Below are positions 35,400-42,743 of a DNA stretch of 64,000 nt, one piece after another. This stretch comes from Kitasatospora sp. MAA19 (GTDB taxonomy: Bacteria; Actinomycetota; Actinomycetes; Streptomycetales; Streptomycetaceae). Position 1 is the stretch's first letter; each line of letters begins with the position of its first letter. The notes below the pieces were generated by a model. The model made no database searches and was not told the origin of the DNA. It saw only the letters and a list, made by a program, of their open reading frames with translations. The stretch is from NCBI RefSeq assembly GCF_029894125.1, contig NZ_JARXYZ010000002.1, forward strand, positions 186,001 to 250,000, read 5' to 3'. The translations under genes and the position numbers were made by a program.

Positions 35400-36323
35400 A
35401 TGCTGCCTGTGGTGGAGACGGAAGAGCAGTGGGACGCGATCCTCCCCGACGAGGCGGTGATGCGCCCGGGCGCCGCGGCGCTCTGCGCCGAACTCGGCCT
35501 CGCCGGGCTGCCGTTGGAGCGCTTCGCGGAAGGGTCCGTCCCGGTCTACGCGGTCGGCCGGGAGCACGTCCTCAAGCTGTTTCCGGCGGCCGGCGCCGAG
35601 GACGGCGTCACCGAGGAGCGCGTCCTCACCCACCTCCAGGGCGCCCTGCCGATCCCCACCCCGAACGTCCGGGCCGCCGGCGCGTACGTCAACGGCTGGC
35701 GCTACGTGCTGATGTCACGCCTGCCCGGCGAGGGCCTGGCCCCCGCCTGGCCGCGGATCCCGCAGACCGACCGGGAGCGGATCGCCCACGGCTGCGGCGA
35801 GGCCCTGGCCGTCCTGCACGCCCTCGACCCCGAACCGCTCGCCGACGTCCTCGGCCCCGGCGACTGGGGCGCCTTCCTCGCCCGGCAGCGAGCCGGCGCG
35901 GTGGCCCGGCAGCGCGAACGCGGGCTGTCCGAGGCCTGGTTGGAGCAGATCCCCGACTTCCTGGCCGCCGCGCCGCTGCCCCGGGCCCCGCAACGCGCCC
36001 TGCTGCACACCGAGTTCATGCGCGAACACCTGATCGTCGACCCGGCGTCCGGCTGGCGCCTCACCGGCCTGATCGACTTCGAACCCGCCATGATCGGGGA
36101 CCCGGCCTACGACCTCGTCGCCGTCGGCCTCTTCACCACCCGCGCCGACCCCCGCCTGCTCGGCCGCCTCCTGGCCGGATACGGGCGCGGCTTCGACCCG
36201 CGCCTGCTGATGGCGTACACGCTGCTCCATGTGTACAGCCATCTACCGTGGTACCTGAGGGAGTTGAAGCCGGTTTCCCGGACCTTGGACGACCTGGCCG
36301 AGGAGTGGTTCGGGGTCGCCTAG
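35400..36323 (+). CDS. Aminoglycoside phosphotransferase-family protein
   Basis: 307 residues with an APH fold: FAEGSVPVYAVG nucleotide loop, EHVLKLFP with the Lys, a hydrophobic core VLMSRLPGEGL, and LIDFEPAMIGDPAYDL with the metal Asp. In the catalytic loop the usual HGD is LLHTEFMREHL, so the His is kept but Asp is replaced by Glu or shifted; phosphotransfer may be altered. Resembles hygromycin kinase-like actinobacterial proteins; substrate unknown. Its stop overlaps the convergent GNAT stop by 4 nt. It starts about 57 nt after soxR but has its own promoter. Confidence 0.8.
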   Translation: MLPVVETEEQWDAILPDEAVMRPGAAALCAELGLAGLPLERFAEGSVPVYAVGREHVLKLFPAAGAEDGVTEERVLTHLQGALPIPTPNVRAAGAYVNGWRYVLMSRLPGEGLAPAWPRIPQTDRERIAHGCGEALAVLHALDPEPLADVLGPGDWGAFLARQRAGAVARQRERGLSEAWLEQIPDFLAAAPLPRAPQRALLHTEFMREHLIVDPASGWRLTGLIDFEPAMIGDPAYDLVAVGLFTTRADPRLLGRLLAGYGRGFDPRLLMAYTLLHVYSHLPWYLRELKPVSRTLDDLAEEWFGVA

Positions 36324-36853
36324 GGCCGGCCCCAAGGCCTGGGGTCCGTACGCAGCAGACTGTAGAGGACACCGTCGCGCCATTCGCCGTCCCGGAAGGT
36401 GACGCTGCGCCGCACACCCTCGCGGGTGAAGCCGCACTTCTCCAGGGCGCGCTGCTCCGCGTAGTTGGTCGCCTCCGTATCGGCCTCCAGCCTCACCACC
36501 GGCGAGTGCGCGAACAGGTAGTCCACCAGGAGGCATTGGGCCTCGGTGCCGATGCCGCGGCCACGCCACTCCGGGCGGAGCACGATCCCGAGGTTCCAGT
36601 AGTGGGAGGCGCTCATGGTCCCCACCTGCCGCCAGCCGACGAAGCCCGCGAACTCGTCCCCGCAGCGGATGGCGAGCACCGACTGCTCGGGCGCCAGCAG
36701 ACCGTTCTCCGTCCATTGCCGCCGGTGCCGGCCCGGGTCGCGCCACCCGAACCACTGGAACGGGCCCACCGCCTCGGGGGCGAGGAGCAGCGCTTCGAAC
36801 TGGCCGAGGTCGGCTTCGTCGATCGGTCTGAGGGACACCGGTGCGTCGTTCAT
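36320..36853 (-). CDS. GNAT acetyltransferase, RimJ/RimL type
   Basis: 177 residues. SLRPIDEADLGQFEALL opens the fold; the acetyl-CoA loop is EWRGRGIGTEAQ; LEADTEATNYAEQRALEKCG is the classic RimJ/RimL helix region with the NxAS-like turn. Such enzymes acetylate protein N-termini or small amines. Single gene convergent with the phosphotransferase. Confidence 0.85.
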   Translation of the reverse strand: MNDAPVSLRPIDEADLGQFEALLLAPEAVGPFQWFGWRDPGRHRRQWTENGLLAPEQSVLAIRCGDEFAGFVGWRQVGTMSASHYWNLGIVLRPEWRGRGIGTEAQCLLVDYLFAHSPVVRLEADTEATNYAEQRALEKCGFTREGVRRSVTFRDGEWRDGVLYSLLRTDPRPWGRP

Positions 36854-36902
36854 GCAGACCCCAACGGTCCACGGCCGGGCCCGGGTTCCCCGGGGCGCTT
36901 CG

Positions 36903-36943
36903 TCAGACGGTGGTCGCGTCTTCAGGCGGCGGTCGCGTCCTCA
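36903..36943. repeat. 19-nt tandem repeat with serial stops after the SUMF1-type gene
   Basis: TCA (TGA on the minus strand) recurs at 36903, 36922 and 36941 with an exact 19-nt period inside units TCAGRCGGYGGTCGCGTCY. The stop of the SUMF1-type gene is the third one; the two others follow it downstream. Confidence 0.85.
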
Positions 36944-37579
36944 GGCGGTGATCGACCGGGCGAGCCGGAAGCCGACGTCGTCGATCCGCAGGGTGGGGTG
37001 GCTGCGGCGGCGGACGGAGGCGCGGCAGCTCCAGTGCTCGTCGAACCAGCCACCGCCGCGCAGCACACGGTAGCCGCCGTACACCTCGGCGTCGTACACG
37101 TCCCAGCACCACTCCCACACGTTGCCGAGCAGGTCGTACAGACCGAACCCGTTGGGGCGCAGGCCACCGACGTCGTGCGGGCGCTCGCCCGAGTTGCCGC
37201 GGTGCCAGGCGATCTCGTCGAGCGGCCCGTAGCGGGGGCCGTCCGTCTCGGCGCGGCAGGCGTGCTCCCACTCGGCCTCGGTGGGCAGCCGGTAGCCGTC
37301 GGCGGCGCGGTCCCAGGTGACGGACTCGCCGTCGAGGCGGTAGGCCGGTGCGAACCCGTCCCGCCGGGACAGTTCGTTGCAGTAGTGGACGGCGTCGTAC
37401 CAGGAGACACTGTCGGCGGGGTACCGGTCGCCGGCCCCGGCGCCGTACTGCTCGCGGGTGACCGGACAGGCCGCCAGCTCGTAGGGGGCGAGGTCGACGC
37501 TCCAACTCCGCTGCGTGCGGCGGTCCGACAGCGTGACGCGGCCGGACGGAACGGTGATCATGCCGATGCTCGCGCCCAT
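36941..37579 (-). CDS. SUMF1/EgtB/PvdO-domain protein
   Basis: 212 residues of a formylglycine-generating-enzyme-like fold: PVTREQYGA, ADSVSWYDAVHYCNELS, YRLPTEAEWEHACR, NGFGLYDLLGNVWEWCWD and VLRGGGWFDEHWSCRASVRR with the GFRLAR end. The two active-site cysteines of true formylglycine-generating enzyme (C-x4-C near the end) are not both present, since only WSC remains. It is therefore more likely a SUMF1-fold protein of another activity or a binding module. No sulfatase is adjacent. It is shorter than full FGE (about 300 residues). Confidence 0.8.
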   Translation of the reverse strand: MGASIGMITVPSGRVTLSDRRTQRSWSVDLAPYELAACPVTREQYGAGAGDRYPADSVSWYDAVHYCNELSRRDGFAPAYRLDGESVTWDRAADGYRLPTEAEWEHACRAETDGPRYGPLDEIAWHRGNSGERPHDVGGLRPNGFGLYDLLGNVWEWCWDVYDAEVYGGYRVLRGGGWFDEHWSCRASVRRRSHPTLRIDDVGFRLARSITA

Positions 37580-37581
37580 GA

Positions 37582-37821
37582 TCCGCGATCCTAGACGAGG
37601 AGGCCCGCAGCTACACCTACGGTTTCCCGGAGGGGACGTTCGAGCTGTACGACTACCGGGCGACGCTGCGGGTCACCCCGGTCACCGCGCTGGACGCCAG
37701 CTTCGTGAAGTGGAGCGCCACCTACGAGGTCGAGTCCGAGCACCGCAAGGAGTCCACGGACCGGGTGCACGGGGTGTTCACGGCCGGTCTGGCAGCCCTG
37801 CGCGAGCGCTTCGCCCGCTGA
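37582..37821 (+). pseudogene. 3' remnant of an SRPBCC (polyketide cyclase-like) gene
   Basis: The frame is open from just after an in-frame TGA at 37579 and encodes LDEEARSYTYGFPEG, FELYDYRATLRVTPV, VKWSATYEVE and a VHGVFTAGLAALRERFAR end, the C-terminal half of a START/SRPBCC domain. There is no start codon, and the first 60-70 residues expected for the fold are missing; the region upstream is occupied by the divergent SUMF1-type gene. Third-position G/C is high. The gene was probably truncated by a deletion. Confidence 0.7.
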
Positions 37822-37835
37822 CGGCAGCGGGCGGA

Positions 37836-38291
37836 CTACCGGCCCATCACCACGTACAACGTGACCAGCGACCAGCCCAGCAGCGACAGCACCCCCACGA
37901 ACCACCCGAGTGCGGCCGCCCCCCGGCCGTACTCGGGGCCGCGGGCGCGCTGGAACGCGGCCACCAGCGCGGGGATCGCTGCGATCGGCAGGAACACGAA
38001 GTCCGCCAGCAGGAACCATCCGCCGAACCCGATCACGAACCAGATGCTCACGAACAGCAGCGGCACCGAGGCGACCGCCACCACCGTGCCCGCCGCCGCA
38101 CAGGCGACCCGGAACGGGCCCCGCTCCCGGTAGCACACCGGCACCGCACAGGCGACGGCGCCGACCAGCGCGACCACGTGCAGGATCGAGCCTTGCAAGC
38201 CGAACGCCACCACCGCGAGCGCCAACGGCAGCAGGCACACCGAGGCCGCCAGCCCTGCCAGCCATCTCGCACTCCCCGGCACCACCACCAT
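37836..38291 (-). CDS. Small integral membrane protein, unknown function
   Basis: 151 residues from ATG 38291 (GGGGGGA upstream); TTG 38303 would add four. Four or five hydrophobic helices cover most of the length, with a short loop VCYRERGPFR. I do not recognise a family. It ends 14 nt from the SRPBCC remnant. Its promoter carries a perfect palindrome at 38311-38326, so it is likely under a TetR-type repressor not encoded nearby. Confidence 0.65.
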   Translation of the reverse strand: MVVVPGSARWLAGLAASVCLLPLALAVVAFGLQGSILHVVALVGAVACAVPVCYRERGPFRVACAAAGTVVAVASVPLLFVSIWFVIGFGGWFLLADFVFLPIAAIPALVAAFQRARGPEYGRGAAALGWFVGVLSLLGWSLVTLYVVMGR

Positions 38292-38310
38292 GAGTCCCCC
38301 CAAGCAGCTA

Positions 38311-38326
38311 TTTGAACGCGTTCAAA
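38311..38326 (-). promoter_or_regulatory. TetR-type palindromic operator
   Basis: TTTGAACGCGTTCAAA is a perfect 16-bp palindrome 20 nt before the ATG of the membrane protein; on the minus strand TTGAAC could serve as the -35. TTGAACGCGTTCAA-like boxes are typical of TetR-family sites in actinobacteria. No TetR gene is in the window. Confidence 0.6.
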
Positions 38327-38428
38327 GCTAGCACGCACTCCGCCGGGAGAAGCGGCAGGACCCGCAGGCACGCCCAAGCCCCCAGCCCGAGCACGGCGAC
38401 CGACCAGCCCAACGCTCCACCGCGCGCC

Positions 38429-38448
38429 CGGGCTGCCCGGGCAGCCCG
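38429..38448 (-). terminator. Palindromic terminator candidate
   Basis: CGGGCTGCCCGGGCAGCCCG is a perfect 20-bp inverted repeat about 40 nt past the stop of the gene at 38488, positioned to end the two-gene ATP-binding operon. It has no loop, so the middle base pairs must open. Confidence 0.45.
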
Positions 38449-38487
38449 CTCAACGCGAGGCGCCGGGCCGCCAATCGGCGAGCCGGC

Positions 38488-38775
38488 TCACCATTCATCC
38501 ACAGGGGTCGTCCAGCGGAGGCGCAGATGGTGGAGGGAGCCGGGGAGGACGACGGGGAGGTCGAGCGGGCCCGCACCGGTGAGGCACTCGGCGACGAAGC
38601 GGTCGGCGGACGGGCCGGTGAGGTAGCGCTCGAACCAGAGCCACTGGGGGCGACTCATGGGCTGGAACTGGAGGGAGCGCCAGAGCGCGTCGAGGGCCTT
38701 GGGGAGGAGGGTGTAGATCGTCGGCGGCATCAGACCACCGGTGACCTCGGCGGTGACCAGGCGGTCCTCGTTCAC
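38488..38775 (-). CDS. Hypothetical protein coupled to the ATP-binding protein
   Basis: 95 residues from a GTG that overlaps the stop of the ATP-binding gene (GTGA). Visible segments are MPPTIYTLLPKALDALWRSL and QPMSRPQWLWFERYLTGPS, with a Trp-rich middle and a WTTPVDEW end. No family was recognised. The tight overlap and the neighbouring DUF5753/DUF397 genes suggest a part in the same regulatory set. Confidence 0.6.
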   Translation of the reverse strand: MNEDRLVTAEVTGGLMPPTIYTLLPKALDALWRSLQFQPMSRPQWLWFERYLTGPSADRFVAECLTGAGPLDLPVVLPGSLHHLRLRWTTPVDEW

Positions 38776-39221
38776 GCCACACGCTCCACGGGGGTGAACG
38801 AGGAGGCGGCGCAGCCGATCTCCGACCACACGATCTTGCCGATGGGCAGGCGCGGGCAGCAACCCCAGCGCTCGGAGAGGAGATTGACGAGGAGAAGGCC
38901 CCGCCCGGACTCGTCGTCGGCGGACGTCGAACGGAGGAGCGGCGCGCGGTCACGGCGCGCATCGTGCACCTCGATGCGCAGCCGGGACGGGCTGAGGGAG
39001 AGGGAGAGCCACAGCCGGTTGCCGATCGGAGTGCCGTGCGCCACGGCGTTGGCGACGAGCTCGGACACCACCAACAGGCCGGAGTCGGCGAAGAGTTCGC
39101 CGGAGGGGGTGGAGTCGAGGAGCCGCGAGAGCACCCGTCGGGCCTTCGCCGGCGACCGTCGGCTGCGCAGCAGCCAACAGCTGGACACGAACTCGGGAGG
39201 GCTGACAGACGGTTCGAGCAT
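38772..39221 (-). CDS. ATP-binding protein, anti-sigma-factor (RsbW/SpoIIAB-like) type
   Basis: 149 residues from ATG 39221; the ORF could extend 29 residues upstream, but that part is not family-like. HATPase_c_2 signatures: N-box ELVANAVAHG, LRIEVHDARRD and the G-box DESGRGLLLVNLLSERWG. In streptomycetes such small ATPases sit next to DUF5753 and DUF397 genes, as at the whiJ locus, and may act as anti-sigma factors or kinases of STAS proteins. Divergent from the regulator at 39539. Confidence 0.8.
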   Translation of the reverse strand: MLEPSVSPPEFVSSCWLLRSRRSPAKARRVLSRLLDSTPSGELFADSGLLVVSELVANAVAHGTPIGNRLWLSLSLSPSRLRIEVHDARRDRAPLLRSTSADDESGRGLLLVNLLSERWGCCPRLPIGKIVWSEIGCAASSFTPVERVA

Positions 39222-39422
39222 GGCGGCGCCACCTTCGAGAGGGATGGAGAAGATCCAGACTGAGCTGCCAACTCGGCGGGCTTCCGCGACCAGCGCAGCG
39301 CCCAGCACGAGACACCGGAATGCGCGCCCACCGACCTACACGGACCTTCACAGTCAGCTAGCGCTCCGTTACTCACAGCATGGTGCACATCACATCGACA
39401 ACGCAAGGCACGTCGAGGAAAT

Positions 39423-39465
39423 ATGAAAACTTTCATCCTGGAGGGCAAGGTGCCGCCCCTAGACT
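39423..39465 (+). promoter_or_regulatory. Operator and promoter of the WhiJ-like regulator
   Basis: ATGAAAACTTTCAT (39423-39436) is a perfect palindrome with a 2-nt centre. TAGACT (39460-39465) is a plausible -10, which places the palindrome just upstream of the -35 position. The 39222-39538 gap is visibly lower in GC than its surroundings and otherwise holds no ORF with good coding character. Confidence 0.5.
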
Positions 39466-39538
39466 CACGCGAGTGGTGGCGAACCATCACACAGGGCATG
39501 CACACTGGATACCGAAGAGGCCTGAAGGGGTTACGTCT

Positions 39539-40384
39539 ATGGCAGTTGCAGTGCCAGCAGTGCGCTACCGCCGCATTGCAGCCGAGCTCAGAAGGCTCCG
39601 CGAGCTCAAGAACCTGTCGGCAGAGGAAGTGGCCTCCCAAGTCGACGGCGTCAACCTCGTGAAGCTGTCTCGCTACGAGAACGCCCGGGTCCAGCTCAAG
39701 CCGGATGTCGTTCAGAAGCTCCTCGACTTCTACGAGTGCGATCCAGAGCTCAAGGAAGTCCTCGTCGAGATCCTTCGCGACCGGCATCGGCCCGGTTGGG
39801 TAGCCGGCCTCGAACAGCTGAACCCGCTCTACCACGACCTGATCCGCTTGGAAGAGACGGCCATTGGCAACAAGTCATACGAGTCGGCCTACATCCCCGG
39901 GCTACTACAGACGCGCCGCTATGCACACGCCATCATCTCCAGCGGCGTCTTCACGACGCCGAGTGTTGAGGCTCGCGTCGATGTGCGAATCAATCGCCAG
40001 TCAGTGCTCACTCGCGGGGAGAACCCGCTGAAACTCTGGGCCGTCGTCCACGAGTCCGCCCTGACCATGAAGGCGGCAGAGGGCGTGATGGCCGATCAGC
40101 TCGACAAATTGATCCAGTGGAGTGGCCTCCCGAACATCAGCATCCAGGTCATGCCGGCATTCGCCGCACCTCACCCCGGCATGAACGGACCGTTCACCCT
40201 CCTGGAGTTTCGGCAACGAGATCTCGACCTCGTACTGCTCAGCGACATGCTCGCCAGCAACTGGGTGGAGAAGCCGGAGCACGTGGATGTCTACCGAACA
40301 GCCTTCGACGAGATCATGGCGACAGCCCTTGGCCTCGACGAATCCCTCAACGTCATCCGAGAGAAGAGAGACCAGCTCAAGTGA
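39539..40384 (+). CDS. XRE-family regulator with DUF5753 domain (WhiJ-like)
   Basis: 281 residues. The N-terminal HTH (IAAELRRLRELKNLSAEEVA, SRYENARVQLKP) is followed by DUF5753 (NKSYESAYIPGLLQTRRYAHA; ESALTMKAAEGVMADQLDKL; VMPAFAAPHPGMNGPFTLLE). Such regulators work with a small DUF397 partner, encoded here by the next gene, and affect development or secondary metabolism. The stop overlaps the DUF397 start by 4 nt. Codon use is less G/C-biased than neighbouring housekeeping genes, consistent with accessory DNA. Confidence 0.9.
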   Translation: MAVAVPAVRYRRIAAELRRLRELKNLSAEEVASQVDGVNLVKLSRYENARVQLKPDVVQKLLDFYECDPELKEVLVEILRDRHRPGWVAGLEQLNPLYHDLIRLEETAIGNKSYESAYIPGLLQTRRYAHAIISSGVFTTPSVEARVDVRINRQSVLTRGENPLKLWAVVHESALTMKAAEGVMADQLDKLIQWSGLPNISIQVMPAFAAPHPGMNGPFTLLEFRQRDLDLVLLSDMLASNWVEKPEHVDVYRTAFDEIMATALGLDESLNVIREKRDQLK

Positions 40385-40599
40385 CCCACTACCCCGTCGC
40401 ATCTGCACTGCCTGTGAACTGGTCGAAGGCTACCGCTAGCAACCCGAACGAGAACTGCGTTGAGTGCGGGCAGTTGGAGAACCGAATGGCGGTCCGCGAC
40501 AGCAAGGACCCCCACGGCCCGGCCCTCGGCTTCAGCCCCGAGGCCTGGCAGTCCTTCGTCGTCGGTGTCCAGGCAGGCGAGTTCCCGGCAGCTCCCTAA
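40381..40599 (+). CDS. DUF397 protein
   Basis: 72 residues. VNWSKATASNPNENCVECG and MAVRDSKDPHGPALGFSPEA match the short DUF397 family, where the RDSK.P.GP...F core is diagnostic. GTG start overlapping the DUF5753 stop, so production is coupled to its regulator. By analogy with whiJ-type pairs it may modulate the regulator's DNA binding, in an antitoxin-like or co-regulator role. A terminator follows at 40613. Confidence 0.88.
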   Translation: MTHYPVASALPVNWSKATASNPNENCVECGQLENRMAVRDSKDPHGPALGFSPEAWQSFVVGVQAGEFPAAP

Positions 40600-40612
40600 C
40601 CTCCGCTGCCCT

Positions 40613-40643
40613 GGGCGGCCCCGTGCCGAGCACGGGGCCGCCC
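40613..40643 (+). terminator. Terminator after the DUF5753-DUF397 pair
   Basis: GGGCGGCCCCGTG 40613-40625 pairs perfectly with 40631-40643, with a CCGAG loop. It lies 14 nt after the DUF397 stop and separates this pair from the DUF6879/graspetide group. Confidence 0.75.
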
Positions 40644-40767
40644 GCCCACCCACCATGGCCTCCGCACGCCCCCTCCCGCGCCACCGCGCGCCCTTGCCCC
40701 TCCGCCGCGTCAACGGAACGGTGTGAGCCGCAACTACCCCGCAACGGGCTGGACGCAGGAGATCACG

Positions 40768-41079
40768 ATGGGGCTGAATTTCGCTGGGATCGACCCTGAC
40801 ACCAAGTCGGGGGGCTCGCCGACGGTGTGGATCGAGGACGAGGCGCACGAGATCGTCATCCAGGGATGGAAGGCGAACGCGGTGCTCGAAGCCCGGATCT
40901 GCGGGACCGAGTGGGTCCCCGGCCACGAGCGGGGCATCCCTGACCACGAAGCCGTCATCCGCATCCCCATGCGGATGATCCCGATCCTGCGAGAGGCATG
41001 CGATGACGCAGAACGTGCCGGACTTTTCCGCCCTGTTAAAGGGAGCGCAGCGGACGGCCGTCCATCTGGAGATGCGTGA
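40768..41079 (+). CDS. Conserved hypothetical protein upstream of DUF6879
   Basis: 103 residues; GCAGGAG lies before the ATG. It begins MGLNFAGIDPDTKSGGSP, followed by VWIEDEAHEIVIQGWKA and ESVIR-like VIRIPMRMIPILREA. Small proteins with this beginning commonly precede DUF6879 genes in streptomycetes; function is unknown. The last 77 nt overlap the DUF6879 gene in another frame, an unusually long overlap; the tail after LREACDD is probably not conserved. Confidence 0.65.
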   Translation: MGLNFAGIDPDTKSGGSPTVWIEDEAHEIVIQGWKANAVLEARICGTEWVPGHERGIPDHEAVIRIPMRMIPILREACDDAERAGLFRPVKGSAADGRPSGDA

Positions 41080-41527
41080 CGTCTACGGCGTCGCCGACGA
41101 AGCCGAGGAGTTCGCGGAGTTCAAGCGCTCCGGCGATGTCGATCTGGACCCGGACTCCGAAGGCTGGGCCGGTTGGGTGCCGCTCGTTCGGGAGACCATC
41201 GGCCGTGGCGTCGTGATGCGCCGGGCGAGGATCGTCTCCGAGCCGGTGACCGACTACATCCGATGGGAGCACGCGCTGACCCCGGTGAACGTCGCGGCCG
41301 GCGAGCAGGTGCGCTGGCTGCCCCGGCGACTCGCCTCCGACGTCCCGTTGCCAGGCAACGACCTTTGGTTGATCGACGACCGCCTGGTCCTCTTCCACTG
41401 GTTCACCGGTGACGGTGACTGGGCCGGCTACGAGTACACCGAGGACCCGGCCGTGGTGAAGATGGTGTCCAACGCGTTCGAGACGGTGTGGGAACGCGCC
41501 CTGCCCCACGACCAGTACCCCGTCTGA
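41003..41527 (+). CDS. DUF6879 family protein
   Basis: 174 residues from ATG 41003 with GAGAGG upstream. Family features are the EMRDVYGVADEAEEFAEF start, RRARIVSEPVTDYIRWEH, EQVRWLPRR and LWLIDDRLVLFHWFTGDGDW. DUF6879 proteins occur beside DUF5753 and DUF397 regulators and may be part of the same toxin-antitoxin-like signalling set; biochemical function is unknown. A 56-nt piece of this gene (41372-41427) recurs at 44776-44831, past the graspetide operon. Confidence 0.82.
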   Translation: MTQNVPDFSALLKGAQRTAVHLEMRDVYGVADEAEEFAEFKRSGDVDLDPDSEGWAGWVPLVRETIGRGVVMRRARIVSEPVTDYIRWEHALTPVNVAAGEQVRWLPRRLASDVPLPGNDLWLIDDRLVLFHWFTGDGDWAGYEYTEDPAVVKMVSNAFETVWERALPHDQYPV

Positions 41528-41555
41528 TCCCTCGGAACCATCCGGCAGGCAGCTC

Positions 41556-42404
41556 ATGCCCACGTCGCCGCTCTCCGCCGCGCAAGCAGCCCGACAGGCG
41601 CTCGCTGATCGGCTCCTGCACCTGCGCAAGGACGCGGGACTCACCGGGCGTGAGCTGTCTGCCCGGTGCGGCTGGCACCCGGCGAAGACCACCCGAATTC
41701 AGAAAGCCGAATCCACCCCCTCCGACAGCGACATCCGGGCCTGGTGTACCGCCTGTGGAGCGGAGAACCTGATCCCCGAATTGATCGCCGCCTCGCGGTC
41801 GGTCGCGTCGATGTACATGGAGTGGAAGCGCCTCCGGCATACCGGACTTCGGCAGCTCCAAGAGAGCTACACCCAGTCCTACTCGGAATCGCGCCTCCTG
41901 CGCTTCTACTCCTCCGATGTCGTCCCCGGCATGCTCCAGACCCCCGGCTACGCTGCCGCGATCCTTTCCCGCTTTGCGAGCGAGGCAAGCTCACCAGACG
42001 ACCTCGAACAGGCTGTCGCCCAGCGAATACAGAGCACCCGTCCGATGTACGAAGGCAATCACCGCATCGCGTGTCTGGTCGAGGAATCCGTTCTGCGTTA
42101 CCGCATCTCCGAACCGCCCGTGATGGTGAGCCAGCTCACTCATCTCCTCTCGGTCATGTCGCTTTCACGCGTCAGTCTGGGCATCATCCCCTTCACCGCG
42201 CAGCGCACCCTGTGGCCGGTGGAGACATTCCATATCCTCGATGACGTCCACGTCGAGGTCGAGTTGGTCAGCGCCCGCGTCCGGATCACCAGCCCTCCTG
42301 AAGTCCGCGAGTACATCCAGACGTTCGCCGAACTGCAAGGCTTCGCCGTCTACGGCCGAGAGGCCCGCGCCGCCATCGAGACGACGATTGACGCCTTGGA
42401 GTGA
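41556..42404 (+). CDS. XRE-family regulator with DUF5753 domain
   Basis: 282 residues. HTH DRLLHLRKDAGLTGRELSAR and TTRIQKAESTPSDSDI, then DUF5753: FYSSDVVPGMLQTPGYAAAI, LVEESVLRYRISEPPVMVSQ, SLGIIPFTAQRTLWPVETFH. It is distinct from the regulator at 39539 (different spacing and HTH). It lies directly upstream of the graspetide promoter and is a likely regulator of it. It follows the DUF6879 gene by 28 nt and may share its transcript. Confidence 0.88.
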   Translation: MPTSPLSAAQAARQALADRLLHLRKDAGLTGRELSARCGWHPAKTTRIQKAESTPSDSDIRAWCTACGAENLIPELIAASRSVASMYMEWKRLRHTGLRQLQESYTQSYSESRLLRFYSSDVVPGMLQTPGYAAAILSRFASEASSPDDLEQAVAQRIQSTRPMYEGNHRIACLVEESVLRYRISEPPVMVSQLTHLLSVMSLSRVSLGIIPFTAQRTLWPVETFHILDDVHVEVELVSARVRITSPPEVREYIQTFAELQGFAVYGREARAAIETTIDALE

Positions 42405-42430
42405 ATCTCCGCAATTTTCCGCAACTGCCT

Positions 42431-42491
42431 TTGGGTGAGCAGGTGTTGCTCCATACCGTCGTTGGTGCCGCCCGGCGCGGGCAGCACCAAC
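42431..42491 (+). promoter_or_regulatory. Promoter and leader hairpin of the graspetide operon
   Basis: TTGGGT (42431-42436), 17-bp spacer, TACCGT (42454-42459). Immediately downstream GTTGGTGC (42461-42468) is the exact inverted repeat of GCACCAAC (42484-42491), with an inner CCCG/CGGG stem (42471-42474, 42478-42481). At this position it is either an operator over the start site or a 5'-leader hairpin 26 nt before the precursor start. Confidence 0.6.
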
Positions 42492-42517
42492 GAAATCGGG
42501 CACGAGAGGAGACCACC

Positions 42518-42733
42518 GTGACCACCGCCTCCGTGGAACGGCAGCCGTTCGCCATGCGCTACGCCGCGCGCCAGACCAGTGAGCCGGCCGACGCCACCGG
42601 CGTCACGTACGACGAGGAGCTGCAGATCGCCGTCACGTCCGACGGCAACCCCTGGGCGCACACCGCCCATGGCGAGACCAGCAGCAACACCAACTCCGAC
42701 AGCAGGAACGACGAAGGCACCGACTTCTACTAG
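42518..42733 (+). CDS. tgmA: Graspetide (omega-ester peptide) precursor, TgmA-like
   Basis: 71-residue ATP-grasp-modified RiPP precursor from GTG 42518, with AGAGGAG upstream. The leader has PFAMRYA (10-16), typical of these precursors, then the conserved stretch YDEELQIAVTSDGNPW (31-46). The C-terminal part ETSSNTNSDSRNDEGTDFY (53-71) mixes hydroxyl residues (T54, S55, S56, T58, S60, S62, T68) with acids (E53, D61, D65, E66, D69), the raw material for side-chain ester cross-links made by an ATP-grasp enzyme. It is followed at 10 nt by tgmB. The cross-link pattern and mature product are not known. Cys is absent, so it is not a lanthipeptide. Confidence 0.85.
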   Translation: MTTASVERQPFAMRYAARQTSEPADATGVTYDEELQIAVTSDGNPWAHTAHGETSSNTNSDSRNDEGTDFY

Positions 42734-42743
42734 GAGAACCGAG

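Noticed and set aside
36941..37579. SUMF1-type gene as a true formylglycine-generating enzyme
   Set aside because: The paired active-site cysteines near the C-terminus are not both present, the protein is short, and no sulfatase gene is adjacent.
38429..38448. Perfect 20-bp palindrome as a regulator binding site
   Set aside because: It lies 3' of a two-gene operon and away from any start codon, so a terminator is the simpler reading.
39423..39662. 79-codon frame beginning at the ATGAAAACTTTCAT palindrome
   Set aside because: It overlaps the regulator gene out of frame, has no ribosome site and no coding bias; the palindrome is more likely an operator.
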